Of a stretch of DNA of 64,000 nt, positions 8,623 through 16,975 are shown piece by piece. Origin of the DNA: Psychrobacillus sp. OK028 (lineage in GTDB: Bacteria; Bacillota; Bacilli; Bacillales_A; Planococcaceae); NCBI RefSeq assembly GCF_900103605.1, contig NZ_FNHY01000009.1:124001-188000 (forward strand). Reading direction: 5' to 3'. Under the pieces are notes generated by a model, which searched no databases, was not told the origin of the DNA, and saw nothing but the letters and a program-made list of their open reading frames with translations. The translations under genes and the position numbers were made by a program. Numbering within the stretch: position 1 is the first letter of the stretch; every line of letters begins with the position of its first letter.

Positions 8623-9384
8623 CTATCGCTCATATTTTAATTGCAAATCTCCAAATAATAGTTTATTTAAAAATGATAATCTCGATTTTGCATCTTCAAT
8701 TTCTTTGGCTGTTAATTCAGTTAATATAACAAAGACATCAATACCTTCAAAAAAATTCAAAGCAAGTGTTTGAGTCTTAAAATCATCAAATGGACTAAAC
8801 TGATAAGAAAAAACTTCTTTATTTTCACCTTTTACTTCAGTATTCCAATGCCGTCTTTCGATTTCTATTATTTCAGACGATCTAATATTATATTCTGTAC
8901 CGTCTGGATCTTCCATATGATTAAATAATTTCGAGACAATAGTCAGTTCCCCTTTAAATGATTTACTATTCTCATAATAATACAGTCCTCGTGCTATAGA
9001 TTCAAATGAGTGATTTAATTTTTGTGTATCTACATTAACCCATAGTACAGGAAATTCTTTGTCGTTGATTCTAATAACATCGCTATTTTCGATATCTAGT
9101 AATTTCCTATTCCGCTTTCTACTTCTATCAATTTTAGTAAGTGTCTGTATATAAGCTAAACCATTATTCCCCACTCTCCCCGACAATGTTACCATCAAAT
9201 ATTCATCTAAGTTTGATTTTTGCATATTATGTTCGTCACATGACGGAACAGTAATTAAATGTTCTCTAAAAGTTTTATTAAATACTCGTTTCACATCTTT
9301 ATCTTCTGGAAATAAGCATCTAGGTGGTACGTGTTCCATTGAATTTGCTTCATTTTCACACCAATAACAATTTTGAATTACCAT
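8623..9384 (-). CDS. HNH endonuclease-like protein
   Basis: 253 residues. The N-terminus has a zinc-type HNH pattern: CYWCENEANSMEHVPPR (Cys-x2-Cys then Glu-His), followed by VPSCDEHNMQKSNLDEYL, which supplies another Cys and the His-Asn. The remaining ~170 residues (including a helical end, AKEIEDAKSRLSFLNKLL) are not recognised. HNH proteins of this layout cut DNA or RNA and are frequent in defence islands. It stands alone on the minus strand between Thoeris and a decayed SIR2 gene, with a ribosome site GAGGGTGAAGT before the ATG. A role in phage defence is inferred from location only. Confidence 0.65.
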   Translation of the reverse strand: MVIQNCYWCENEANSMEHVPPRCLFPEDKDVKRVFNKTFREHLITVPSCDEHNMQKSNLDEYLMVTLSGRVGNNGLAYIQTLTKIDRSRKRNRKLLDIENSDVIRINDKEFPVLWVNVDTQKLNHSFESIARGLYYYENSKSFKGELTIVSKLFNHMEDPDGTEYNIRSSEIIEIERRHWNTEVKGENKEVFSYQFSPFDDFKTQTLALNFFEGIDVFVILTELTAKEIEDAKSRLSFLNKLLFGDLQLKYER

Positions 9385-9504
9385 TACTTCACCCTCAATT
9401 CTCTTACTTAGGCTCCATCAAATACACTATCATATCCTCATATACATCTGAACTTCTATAACTAAGATTAATAAGTTCATCTAATATTACATCTTTTATT
9501 ATTC

Positions 9505-10480
9505 GCATTATTCAATTTGTTTGAGAAATTCAATATCAACTCAATCCTGATACAATGTTTTTATAATTTTTCATATGTGTGTTTGATTTAATATAGTTAA
9601 GTTTAACTGATTCGCCATTACCTACAGAAATAGATTTTTCGGTAGGAGGAGTTAAACCTGGGATCAATCGACTCACTACTCTAGTCTATAAACCACATGT
9701 TTGGAATCATTGGTTCTGATTCAGAATCAATTATCTGTTTAACATTATATAAAATTGATTTAGTATTCTCATCATTTAATCTGTAACCAATAGAAATAAT
9801 TGGATGTTCCGTAAAATATGTAAATAACTTAGCAACTAAATAAATTTGTTTTCCAAAAAAATTGTCGTAAACCTTTTTTCAATGACTATGTCATTACTAT
9901 CTTCAACTGAATCATGAATTTTTAATCAGTAGACTTTTTGGTATATATTACTTGTTGTCCAATAACTGGTTCATATTTTGGGAGCAATTGCTCCAGAAAA
10001 GTATCATATTTTGTAGTAATAATTGCGGGTTCAATAATTTTCTAAATAAATTGATCTCACCAGAATATTCATTTGTATCAGAGTCAAAGGACTCCATTAA
10101 CTCCTTTAACAAAGATGATATTGTATATTTTCAAGTAAATATTCTTCGATGGTTTGAAGAACAATGATGGTGGAAATAAATCCTCAACAGCACGGTTTTT
10201 CCAAGCAAAATCACGATATTAGCCGACTAATTGTGAAGCAATTTCAGTATAATCACCATCATGTTCTTGAACAAAATACTCAATTGGCACACCAATTTCT
10301 GGATTATTTTTAATTAGTTGTTTCAGCAGACCATACCAACTTGGAGAATTAATGATCTTTGTGAAAAGCCTGAACCGAAAAAAATGAGTCTGCTTTTAAT
10401 TTCGCTTAGATGTTGTTTCATATTTTTCAATGAACTGTCTAAATACGACTCGTAAAGAATAATGCTGCAACAGATGCAGA
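9505..10480 (-). pseudogene. Decayed SIR2-family gene
   Basis: No intact frame exists, but conceptual minus-strand pieces line up in order along one SIR2-like protein. They are LIFFGSGFS near the start (about 10400-10370), LIKNNPEIGVPIEYF (10320-10270), AIITTKYDTFLEQLLPKYEP (about 10015-9960, the TTNYD motif with Asn now Lys), KIHDSVEDSNDIVI (the K-I-H-G motif, Gly now Asp), and HPIISIGYRLNDENTKSIL (about 9800-9740). In-frame stops and frameshifts interrupt it throughout. SIR2 proteins of this type are NAD-depleting anti-phage effectors. The boundaries are approximate. Confidence 0.7.
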
Positions 10481-10555
10481 GTATTAAACCTAATAGGAGC
10501 CGAAAAATTAAGAGTAATTTAACATAAAACCTATTTTTTTATTCAATAACTGTAA

Positions 10556-11575
10556 TTATAACCTGTTATGGTATAGTAGGTTTCTCTGTCTTTTTTTTGA
10601 TAAGTTCTCAACATCTGATAAATAACTTATTGCTCTATGATTTCTCCTTAGATCATTGACATTACCATAAGCACTTCTGACACCACTTATTACACCAATT
10701 CCTAGAACTTCCCTTAAAAAGTCTATATGTGGTGCATCTCCACTAATCAATTGGTATATTCCTAATACCGATCCGCTCCCCACAATAAATTGCCCAGCAA
10801 TTTCACTTAAATATTCACGCTTAGCATCAAATAAGTTTTTCTTTATATGTAACATGTCATTTTCAGAAAGATTAACATCATTAAGCTGATTCATTTTCTC
10901 TATAGCATTATGAAACTCATCTAAATTCCGACGATTTCGTGGGTTATTTCTAAAATCTATTATTCTTCCAATATCAATTTCTTCTAAATGCTTAGGTAAC
11001 TTTATTTCCAGTTCGTTAGATAAAGTTTTATACCTCTGAGAATTCCTATATTCACCTTTTATACTTTGATTAATTTTGCTAAAATTAACTGGCATTTTTT
11101 TATCAGTTATAGTAGGTATATTACGTTCCTCAGCAATAACATTAGCTAATAAAGTCATATATACTCCAGCTAATTCCCCATTCATATTTAAGCCATTCTC
11201 TGTTGGAGTTGCCCATTCATTTGATAACAGCATATCCTTCAATAGATATGACATTTTACCATCATATATTTCCCAATCATTTTGGTTTCGTTGCTTCAAA
11301 TTACCTCTTAAATCTCTACTGCTATACAGTGGATTATTAGCAATCTTAGAAATTTCTTCGCCCAAACTATCTGCAGCAAAACTCACTTCATTTTGAGTAG
11401 GAGAATGACTACCCAATAAATCTGTCTCATTTAATACAAGACTATGAAGACTCGAAAGATTAAAATTAGCTTCCATAGGTATAATAGTTACGACTTGACC
11501 TAAATACAGTAAAGCAAATTTTAACCACTTTTCATCTTCAACAAAGAAACTAGGATAATATAACGTCTCTCTCAT
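10556..11575 (-). CDS. DUF6236-like protein of unknown function
   Basis: 339 residues starting MRETLYYPSFFVEDEKWLKF, with an AGAGGTG ribosome site. The opening (Leu-Tyr-Tyr-Pro, then Glu-Lys-Trp-Leu-Lys-x-Ala-Leu-Leu-Tyr) and the following VVTIIP resemble the DUF6236 family, whose members occur in mobile and defence regions. Middle and C-terminal parts are largely helical; a glycine-rich hydrophobic patch (IAGQFIVGSGSVLGIYQLI) near residue 265 could be a membrane-associated or buried helix. No catalytic motif is visible. Its neighbours are two pseudogenes, so it may be a surviving part of an older cargo set. Family assignment is from memory of the pattern. Confidence 0.55.
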   Translation of the reverse strand: MRETLYYPSFFVEDEKWLKFALLYLGQVVTIIPMEANFNLSSLHSLVLNETDLLGSHSPTQNEVSFAADSLGEEISKIANNPLYSSRDLRGNLKQRNQNDWEIYDGKMSYLLKDMLLSNEWATPTENGLNMNGELAGVYMTLLANVIAEERNIPTITDKKMPVNFSKINQSIKGEYRNSQRYKTLSNELEIKLPKHLEEIDIGRIIDFRNNPRNRRNLDEFHNAIEKMNQLNDVNLSENDMLHIKKNLFDAKREYLSEIAGQFIVGSGSVLGIYQLISGDAPHIDFLREVLGIGVISGVRSAYGNVNDLRRNHRAISYLSDVENLSKKRQRNLLYHNRL

Positions 11576-11738
11576 ATTTTCACCTCTTTAAAATTAAGTA
11601 TTAACTATTCTAAATATTAACATAAAATTACTTTAATATAAATTTTTATTACATTAAGCCGGTTTTTAAAGATTAGTGCGAAAATGACTGCCTATGTTTT
11701 AAACCAACTAAATTTAATCTAAAACATAGTCTCCCTTC

Positions 11739-12710
11739 TTATTGATCCATATTACTATACTCTATCAAATCCTTCGCCACTTCTTCCACATCCAAATTTA
11801 AGTATTGTGTTGTTACAGCTAAGTCAGAATGAACGAGTGCTTTTGATATTATTGCAATGCTTGCTCCTACGTCTAGTAGCCTCTTAGCATACCCTCTGCG
11901 TATTGCATGTGGATTAATGTTTTCCAAGCCGAATCGTTTCGAATATTTATTTAGTTGTTTAGAAATAGCTTTATTTGACGTTTTACTATTATTAATCGGT
12001 AAGCCTTTCTGAGTAATAATGATATTTGTGTTCTCCGTATTGTAGTAGCTTCAAATTTTATCATTTTGCTTAATCAACACTTTAAGTTCAGCTAATTCTT
12101 GGATCGATTGGTAGTTTTTAAGAACTTATGATTCTTCAAAATAGAGCCGCCTAGGTTTAATGAAAGGTTTTCGTATTCAATATGTCTTTCTTTCAATTAG
12201 CCTAATGTTTGAATACGAATACCAGTCTTATAAATTGTCAGTGTCTCGAAAGCCGATGAACGTGTTTTGGTCAATAAGTTCAATAAGCTTTTCAATATCA
12301 TTTGATTTAGCAACCTTTTTGACTTGCTTATCAATTTTGATATTAATAGTACTCCAGAACTTTTGTTTCATCCAATCGTTATTATGAAATTTGCTTAATA
12401 CAACTTTAATTGATTTTAGACGTATTAATTTTGTCTTTTGAGCTACCTCTTATGAACCTAAGTATTCATAAATACTATCAGCTGTAATGTCCTCTACATA
12501 TTCCAGTTTATTGAACCGTACGAACCAATTGAAAATATAGCCGTAGCCTCTCTATTTGTTCTGATTCTCTTTCCTGCGATTCGCATTTGCTGATAAATGG
12601 TTTCTAATGCTTGGAAATTGTTATACCGTATATTTTGACTGCTTTTTTCTTTGTAGAAATATTAACTTCTTCTGTTTGAATAGAAAAATACCATAACCAT
12701 TGTTATGAAA
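11739..12710 (-). pseudogene. Decayed tyrosine recombinase, near full length (copy 1)
   Basis: The C-terminal part is open from about 12045 to 11739 and reads NTNIIITQKGLPIN, then INPHAIRRGYAKRLLDVG (the His-x2-Arg box as HAIRR), VHSDLAVTTQYLNLD (catalytic His and Tyr). Upstream, through several stops and shifts, the rest can be read: LIRLKSIKVVLSKFHNN, VKKVAKSNDIEKLIELI, GFRDT. It once was an integrase with a SAM-like N-terminal domain and catalytic domain. The same family recurs at 12715-13021 and 16100-16840. It begins right where copy 2 breaks off. Confidence 0.75.
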
Positions 12711-12714
12711 CTTA

Positions 12715-13021
12715 CTTAAAACAGTCTTAATCGATTTTAGCCGAATTAAATTCGACTGTTGTGCTACCTCTAAAGATTCTGAGTACTCATAAATGCTATC
12801 TGCTGTAATATCCTCTACATATTCATTGAACTGTACGAACTGAAAAAAATATAATCATAGCTTTCAATTGTTCTGATTCGATTTCTTGCTATCCTCATCT
12901 GCTGATAAATTGCTTCTAGTGCGTGTGGAATTGTTATACCGCTTCTTATGACAGCTTTTTTCTTTGTAGAAGTATTAACTTCTTCTGATTGAATGGAAAA
13001 AATACTATGTTTTCTGCCCAA
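12715..13021 (-). pseudogene. Tyrosine recombinase N-terminal fragment (copy 2)
   Basis: The first ~55 residues are intact: MGRKHSIFSIQSEEVN, then KAVIRSGITIPHALEAIYQQ and RTIESYDYIF. After frame changes ITADSIYEY and LIRLKSIKTVLSKFHNNG continue to about 12715, where homology jumps to the start of copy 1. It is the N-terminal (arm/core-binding) part of the same integrase family. Its upstream flank (13022-13140) is similar to the flank of copy 3 (16840-16965), so these are duplicated element ends. Confidence 0.7.
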
Positions 13022-13382
13022 ATAAAAAACCTCCTAATTTAAATAAATTAGAAGATCACTATCGCAAACTCGATAGGAAATTTATTAAAGAGTTTCCTCC
13101 CTAGTTCAACACGTATTCAAACTCCCTAGTTATAAAAACTGTTGTGATATGTCCCTGTGTCAGATTCAAACGTGAATTTCGCTTATTTCATGTTTGTTTG
13201 AATTAACGTGCATGTATATGATACAGGTACACTACTTTATTCAATGAAATTTCCGATGACTACTACTGAAAAGATGATAATAATTTATAAAACAAAGGCT
13301 AAAGTGGATATACTCTTAAATTAACTATTTAGTAGCTAATTTCAGTATAATCTTTGTGAATTTTTTGATTTCTATATAAAAA
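13022..13382. repeat. Duplicated integrase upstream flank and intergenic DNA
   Basis: Bases 13022-13140 resemble 16840-16965 (CTAATTT...AAATTAG hairpin, ACTCGATAGG / ATTCGATAGG, then AGTTCAACAC). In the right-hand copy the similarity ends ~50 bases before the ssrA-tail copy at 16990; in this copy no att sequence remains. The rest, to the terminator at 13383, holds no gene that I can see. Confidence 0.5.
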
Positions 13383-13407
13383 TAGCAGACTTAAAACAAG
13401 TCTGCTT
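13383..13407 (-). terminator. Intrinsic terminator of the retron RT gene
   Basis: AGCAGACTT and AAGTCTGCT arms around AAAAC, with a T-rich run on the minus strand just past the RT stop codon. Confidence 0.75.
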
Positions 13408-13412
13408 TTTAT

Positions 13413-14567
13413 TCACGAATTCCAGTTAATTTTTTCTAAAAGTTGTAATAATTTTTCACCCTTAATAGGGTCAACCATATAACAATAATGTACTAACCCA
13501 AAATAATAAGCTTTGGTATTAGATTTAAACATTGTTTGTTTTTCTAATAAATGAGATGAAACTCCAAATTTATTCATATAGTATAATTCCTGCCTAAGAT
13601 TTCTATAAAAACTTTTAGGAATAGATACTTTTTGATTTACAACTACTCCTGTTACTTTTTGTTTATGGCTATTATGAAGAATTTTAGTTTTTTCATCATT
13701 GATCCTGAAACCTTCATTTTTTATTATATCCTTGATTATTGGAAGAACCCTCTTAACTTTTCTACCGCCAGAAATGGTAATATCATCTGCATATCTACTA
13801 AAATTCAAGTTATTTTTTATACACAAAGTTGAAATTCTATAATCTAACTTCCTACAAATTAAATTTGATATATATGGGCTAGTGGGAGCACCTTGTGGTA
13901 AAGAGCCGTTATAAGTACAGACTTTTGTTAAAGTAAATGATAGGGATTTGTTATAACCAAATGACCTAAAAAGTCCATATACTCTTTGTGCCGTTATAGC
14001 AGGAAAAAAATCCCTCATATCTAATTTGGCCACAAACTCATTTCCTACATGAACCCTAGCATTGGAAATTGTAGACTTTCCAGGAACAAAACCATGAGCT
14101 GCATTATGTACATCTACTCTATACAAAATATTATCTAAAATATACCTTTGTATATATTTCAACTTTTTAGAAGGTAAATCTAGTTTTCGATAATAACTCG
14201 ATTTATTATTAGTCAAATCTGTGATTACTTTATTATACCTTTTAAATTTATGTCTTACCTCATTATCATAATATACTTTAGGTAATATATATTTTTTAGA
14301 TTGTCTAGTTATCCCTTTATTAGTTTCATACTTTATTTTACTTTTAGGGATATAAATTGTATGATATTGATATTTTATAGAATAATAAATTCCAAAGAAC
14401 TCTTCTCTACTAATATGTAGAAGTTTTCTTAAATGTTCTAATTCAAAAATTACAGGAACATTATTATTTTTTAAATTACTAGCATATGAAATATAATTGT
14501 TAATAATATCATTATCCAATTCCATAGCTTTAAGTTCTTGTTCTAAAAGAATTAAATCCAATTCCAT
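13413..14567 (-). CDS. Retron-type reverse transcriptase
   Basis: 384 residues with the ordered RT motifs: KLDMRDFFPAI (motif A), GSLPQGAPTSPYISNL (motif B), RYADDITISG (motif C, catalytic YADD), and EKTKILHNSHKQKVTGVVVN (motifs D/E and the retron VTG motif). Upstream, VDVHNAAHGFVPGKST is the retron-type N-A-x-H region. Retron RTs copy a structured RNA encoded next to them into a branched RNA-DNA hybrid that guards a toxic effector; phage attack releases it. Here the likely effector (14724-16028) precedes RT on the same strand, and the 156-bp gap between them contains a perfect-looking hairpin that may belong to the template RNA. The first ~110 residues are an unrecognised helical extension. 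Confidence 0.88.
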   Translation of the reverse strand: MELDLILLEQELKAMELDNDIINNYISYASNLKNNNVPVIFELEHLRKLLHISREEFFGIYYSIKYQYHTIYIPKSKIKYETNKGITRQSKKYILPKVYYDNEVRHKFKRYNKVITDLTNNKSSYYRKLDLPSKKLKYIQRYILDNILYRVDVHNAAHGFVPGKSTISNARVHVGNEFVAKLDMRDFFPAITAQRVYGLFRSFGYNKSLSFTLTKVCTYNGSLPQGAPTSPYISNLICRKLDYRISTLCIKNNLNFSRYADDITISGGRKVKRVLPIIKDIIKNEGFRINDEKTKILHNSHKQKVTGVVVNQKVSIPKSFYRNLRQELYYMNKFGVSSHLLEKQTMFKSNTKAYYFGLVHYCYMVDPIKGEKLLQLLEKINWNS

Positions 14568-14723
14568 TCTCCCTTAAATTACAATTTACCTATAGCTTTC
14601 TAACATAGAACAATACTGTTAAGGTAATTTGTTGAGCTTCAACGAATTTCCTTAACAGAAATTATTTTATTGTTATTTAGAAACGTTTACTCCTAGAAAA
14701 GGACGACTCGCCTATCTTGAACC
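14568..14723 (-). ncRNA. Candidate retron msr-msd RNA (strong hairpin 14616-14658)
   Basis: Between the PRTase-like and RT genes. On the minus strand CTGTTAAGG and CCTTAACAG enclose AATT and then GTTGA/TCAAC around a 3-base loop, giving about 18-20 paired bases in 43 nt. This resembles an msd stem. Further toward 14723 a GC-richer segment (AGGCGAGTCGTCCT) could belong to the msr part. I could not find convincing a1/a2 end repeats, so the RNA may extend into the neighbouring gene or lie elsewhere (for example upstream of 16028). Confidence 0.45.
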
Positions 14724-16028
14724 CTAATTTTTTTTAGAAGGAATGAAAAGGCTATCTTGATTGAACTCCTGATCAGTATATTCAAATACTTCATCATTAG
14801 ATAAGTCTCTCAATGTATAGTTATAAATCTTCAAATCTTTTAACAAACTTATAGCGGAATCAGTTAATAAATGATTATATATTAACATATCTGACTCCAT
14901 TAAATTCAAATGTTCCTGTAATTGTATATTATTATACCCTAATAGCCTAGATAATTCAAAAGTATCTACACTATAGTTACTTTCCTTCAAATATAATAAT
15001 ATTATTACCTCCTTCACATCATATGTTTCTCTCTTATCATTAGGAATATATTTCGCTAAATTATATAAAATATTATTCTTTGCCGCTACTATTCCTTTAC
15101 CAAAAAAGTCAAGCTTACTTTCTTTTCTAGGAAATAATGGCCTCCAACTATGATTCTCTGTATACCAATAACTACTCAATGTATTATTTGGACAGTTTCT
15201 AAAAAAAGTAACTAATGATCCGCATTTATCAAATCCTAATGGTCTGTCACTATTAATTATATTTTTTTCGAAGTTTTCAATAGCTGGTTCATACTCATTA
15301 AAACTTTCATGTATAAAGATATTATCTGAAATATCATCATAATGAATTTGGTAGTCTGAATATCCATTATCCGAAAAGGCTTGAATAATTCTAGTTTCAG
15401 CATTTTTTGTTAAATGAAATACATATAATATTATTTTCTTATCTTTTATTAAAACAGCATTTTTTTTTAAAAAGGTTTTAACGGTTTTTCCACTTCCAGA
15501 AAAATCATCTATTAGAACCACGTTCTTCATATAAAATAATTTTTTATATGCAGTAGTTTCATTATGTAGCCTACCTTTTAATTTTTCATTTTCATATAGC
15601 AAGTTTAATGAATTTAAATTAACTACTACATTACTTTCCAAAGAATTCACTTCCAAAAATTTTGTCAAATAAAAATTCGAACTATTTTCTCGAGCAACAT
15701 CTTTTTCACTTGGAATGGGGCTATAAAATGTATTAAAATCTTTTAATTTTAGTTTATTACATAATATTTCCGAATAAAAATTTTTTAAGGATTCTTCTAA
15801 ACTAGATTTCGAATAATACCTATATTCGCGAATAAACTGCAATAATATATTCTTAACTTCGCTATTATCTTTTAATAATGGCTGAGCCAAAAATCTTCCA
15901 ACTTTTTGTTTAAAGTTTTTGACATAATGATCTTCACAATTATATTTGATATTATTCTTTTCAATAAACATATTAACAGTTTCTTGTAAATAATCTTTAC
16001 TACTTATTTCATGCATTGTATGTGTCAA
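14724..16028 (-). CDS. Phosphoribosyltransferase-like (PRTase-CE type) retron accessory protein
   Basis: 434 residues from a TTG start with a GAGGAAA ribosome site. The central VVLIDDFSGSGKTV (about 170-184) matches the PRPP-binding motif (hydrophobic strand, two acidic residues, then Gly/Thr loop) of phosphoribosyltransferases. It is followed by VTFFRNCPNNTLSSYWY and SWRPLFPRKES, typical of the PRTase-like proteins found in bacterial conflict systems. The C-terminal ~100 residues (VDTFELSRLLGYNNIQLQEH) look like a winged helix. In one retron class a PRTase/wHTH protein is the effector held in check by the RT-RNA-DNA complex; its place directly before the RT gene supports this. Chemistry on infection is unknown. 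Confidence 0.75.
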   Translation of the reverse strand: MTHTMHEISSKDYLQETVNMFIEKNNIKYNCEDHYVKNFKQKVGRFLAQPLLKDNSEVKNILLQFIREYRYYSKSSLEESLKNFYSEILCNKLKLKDFNTFYSPIPSEKDVARENSSNFYLTKFLEVNSLESNVVVNLNSLNLLYENEKLKGRLHNETTAYKKLFYMKNVVLIDDFSGSGKTVKTFLKKNAVLIKDKKIILYVFHLTKNAETRIIQAFSDNGYSDYQIHYDDISDNIFIHESFNEYEPAIENFEKNIINSDRPLGFDKCGSLVTFFRNCPNNTLSSYWYTENHSWRPLFPRKESKLDFFGKGIVAAKNNILYNLAKYIPNDKRETYDVKEVIILLYLKESNYSVDTFELSRLLGYNNIQLQEHLNLMESDMLIYNHLLTDSAISLLKDLKIYNYTLRDLSNDEVFEYTDQEFNQDSLFIPSKKN

Positions 16029-16099
16029 TTATTTTCCTCTATTCACATTAGTACTAGATAACTATCTATTTTTTCCGTTAATTAAAGATACCATTGATA

Positions 16100-16840
16100 A
16101 AGAATTATTTGAATTAGAACTTCTATCTCTTCAACACAACTTTAAAACAACTATAATGATGGAGAGTATGGTTAACATGATACTTATACGTATAATTTGA
16201 TTGACCAAATTCCTTTTTTATGACTTTGCCAAGGGTCTTGGAAATAGCTTTTAGGGATGAATAATATTTAAATATCATAAAAATTCGAGAAATCTAGGTG
16301 TAACCATCATAGAGATAATCTAGTAACACAATGTCGTTCTTGTCATGAGGTAATGAAACCAGTGACTTAGCGATGTATATCTAAAATGTTTATGGAATTA
16401 CCATAAACAAAAGATTTTCTTGCAGCATACAGTCATTTGCCTTAGCATCCTTTTTGACTTTTTATCAATCTTGATATTAATGTTACTCCAGAACTTCTTC
16501 TTCATCCAACCATTGTTATTAAACTTACTTAAAATGCCTTAATCGATTTTAGTCTGATTAATTTCGTCTATTGTGCTACCTCTAAAGATCCTAAGTACTC
16601 GTAAATGCTCTCTGCTGTAATATCCTCTAAATATTCCAGTATATTAAACTATACGTACTGATTAAAAATATAATCATAGCTTTCAATCGTCCTGAATCGG
16701 TTTCCTGCGATTCTCATCAGCTGATAAGTTGTTTCTAATGCATATGGAATTATTAAACCATTTCTATTGACTGTTTTTTTCTTTGTTGAAATGTTAACTT
16801 CTTCTGAATTAACGGAAAAATACCTGTTTTCTGCCCATAC
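16100..16840 (-). pseudogene. Decayed tyrosine recombinase (copy 3)
   Basis: The N-terminal part reads, with two in-frame stops, YFSVNSEEVNISTKKKTV, GLIIPYALETTYQLMRIAG, RTIESYDYIFNQYV, ILEYLEDITAESIYEYLGSL, and LIRLKSIKA, parallel to copies 1 and 2. Beyond about 16450 similarity fades through frameshifts. It sits ~150 bp inside the ssrA-tail copy at 16990, which is the usual place for the integrase of an element inserted there, so it may have inserted the left-hand element. Confidence 0.6.
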
Positions 16841-16975
16841 AAAAAACCTCCTAATTTGAATAAATTAGAAGGTCGTTGTCGCAAATTCGATAGGGAGCTT
16901 ATTAGGAAGTTTCCTTCCTAGTTCAACACCCGTTCACACTCCATTGTAGTTAAAACCGTTGATACGATTGCATCT

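Noticed and set aside
8399-8773. 124-residue plus-strand frame
   Set aside because: Overlaps the end of the HNH gene, no ribosome site, no recognisable motif.
9952-10167. 71-residue plus-strand frame
   Set aside because: Antisense shadow of the decayed SIR2 gene (AIITTKYDTFLEQLL on the other strand).
12160-12387. 75-residue plus-strand frame
   Set aside because: Antisense to a decayed tyrosine recombinase whose pieces read collinearly on the minus strand.
13022-13140. A fourth attachment site at the flank of integrase copy 2
   Set aside because: The flank resembles 16840-16965, but the ATGGAGACGGC core is absent here.
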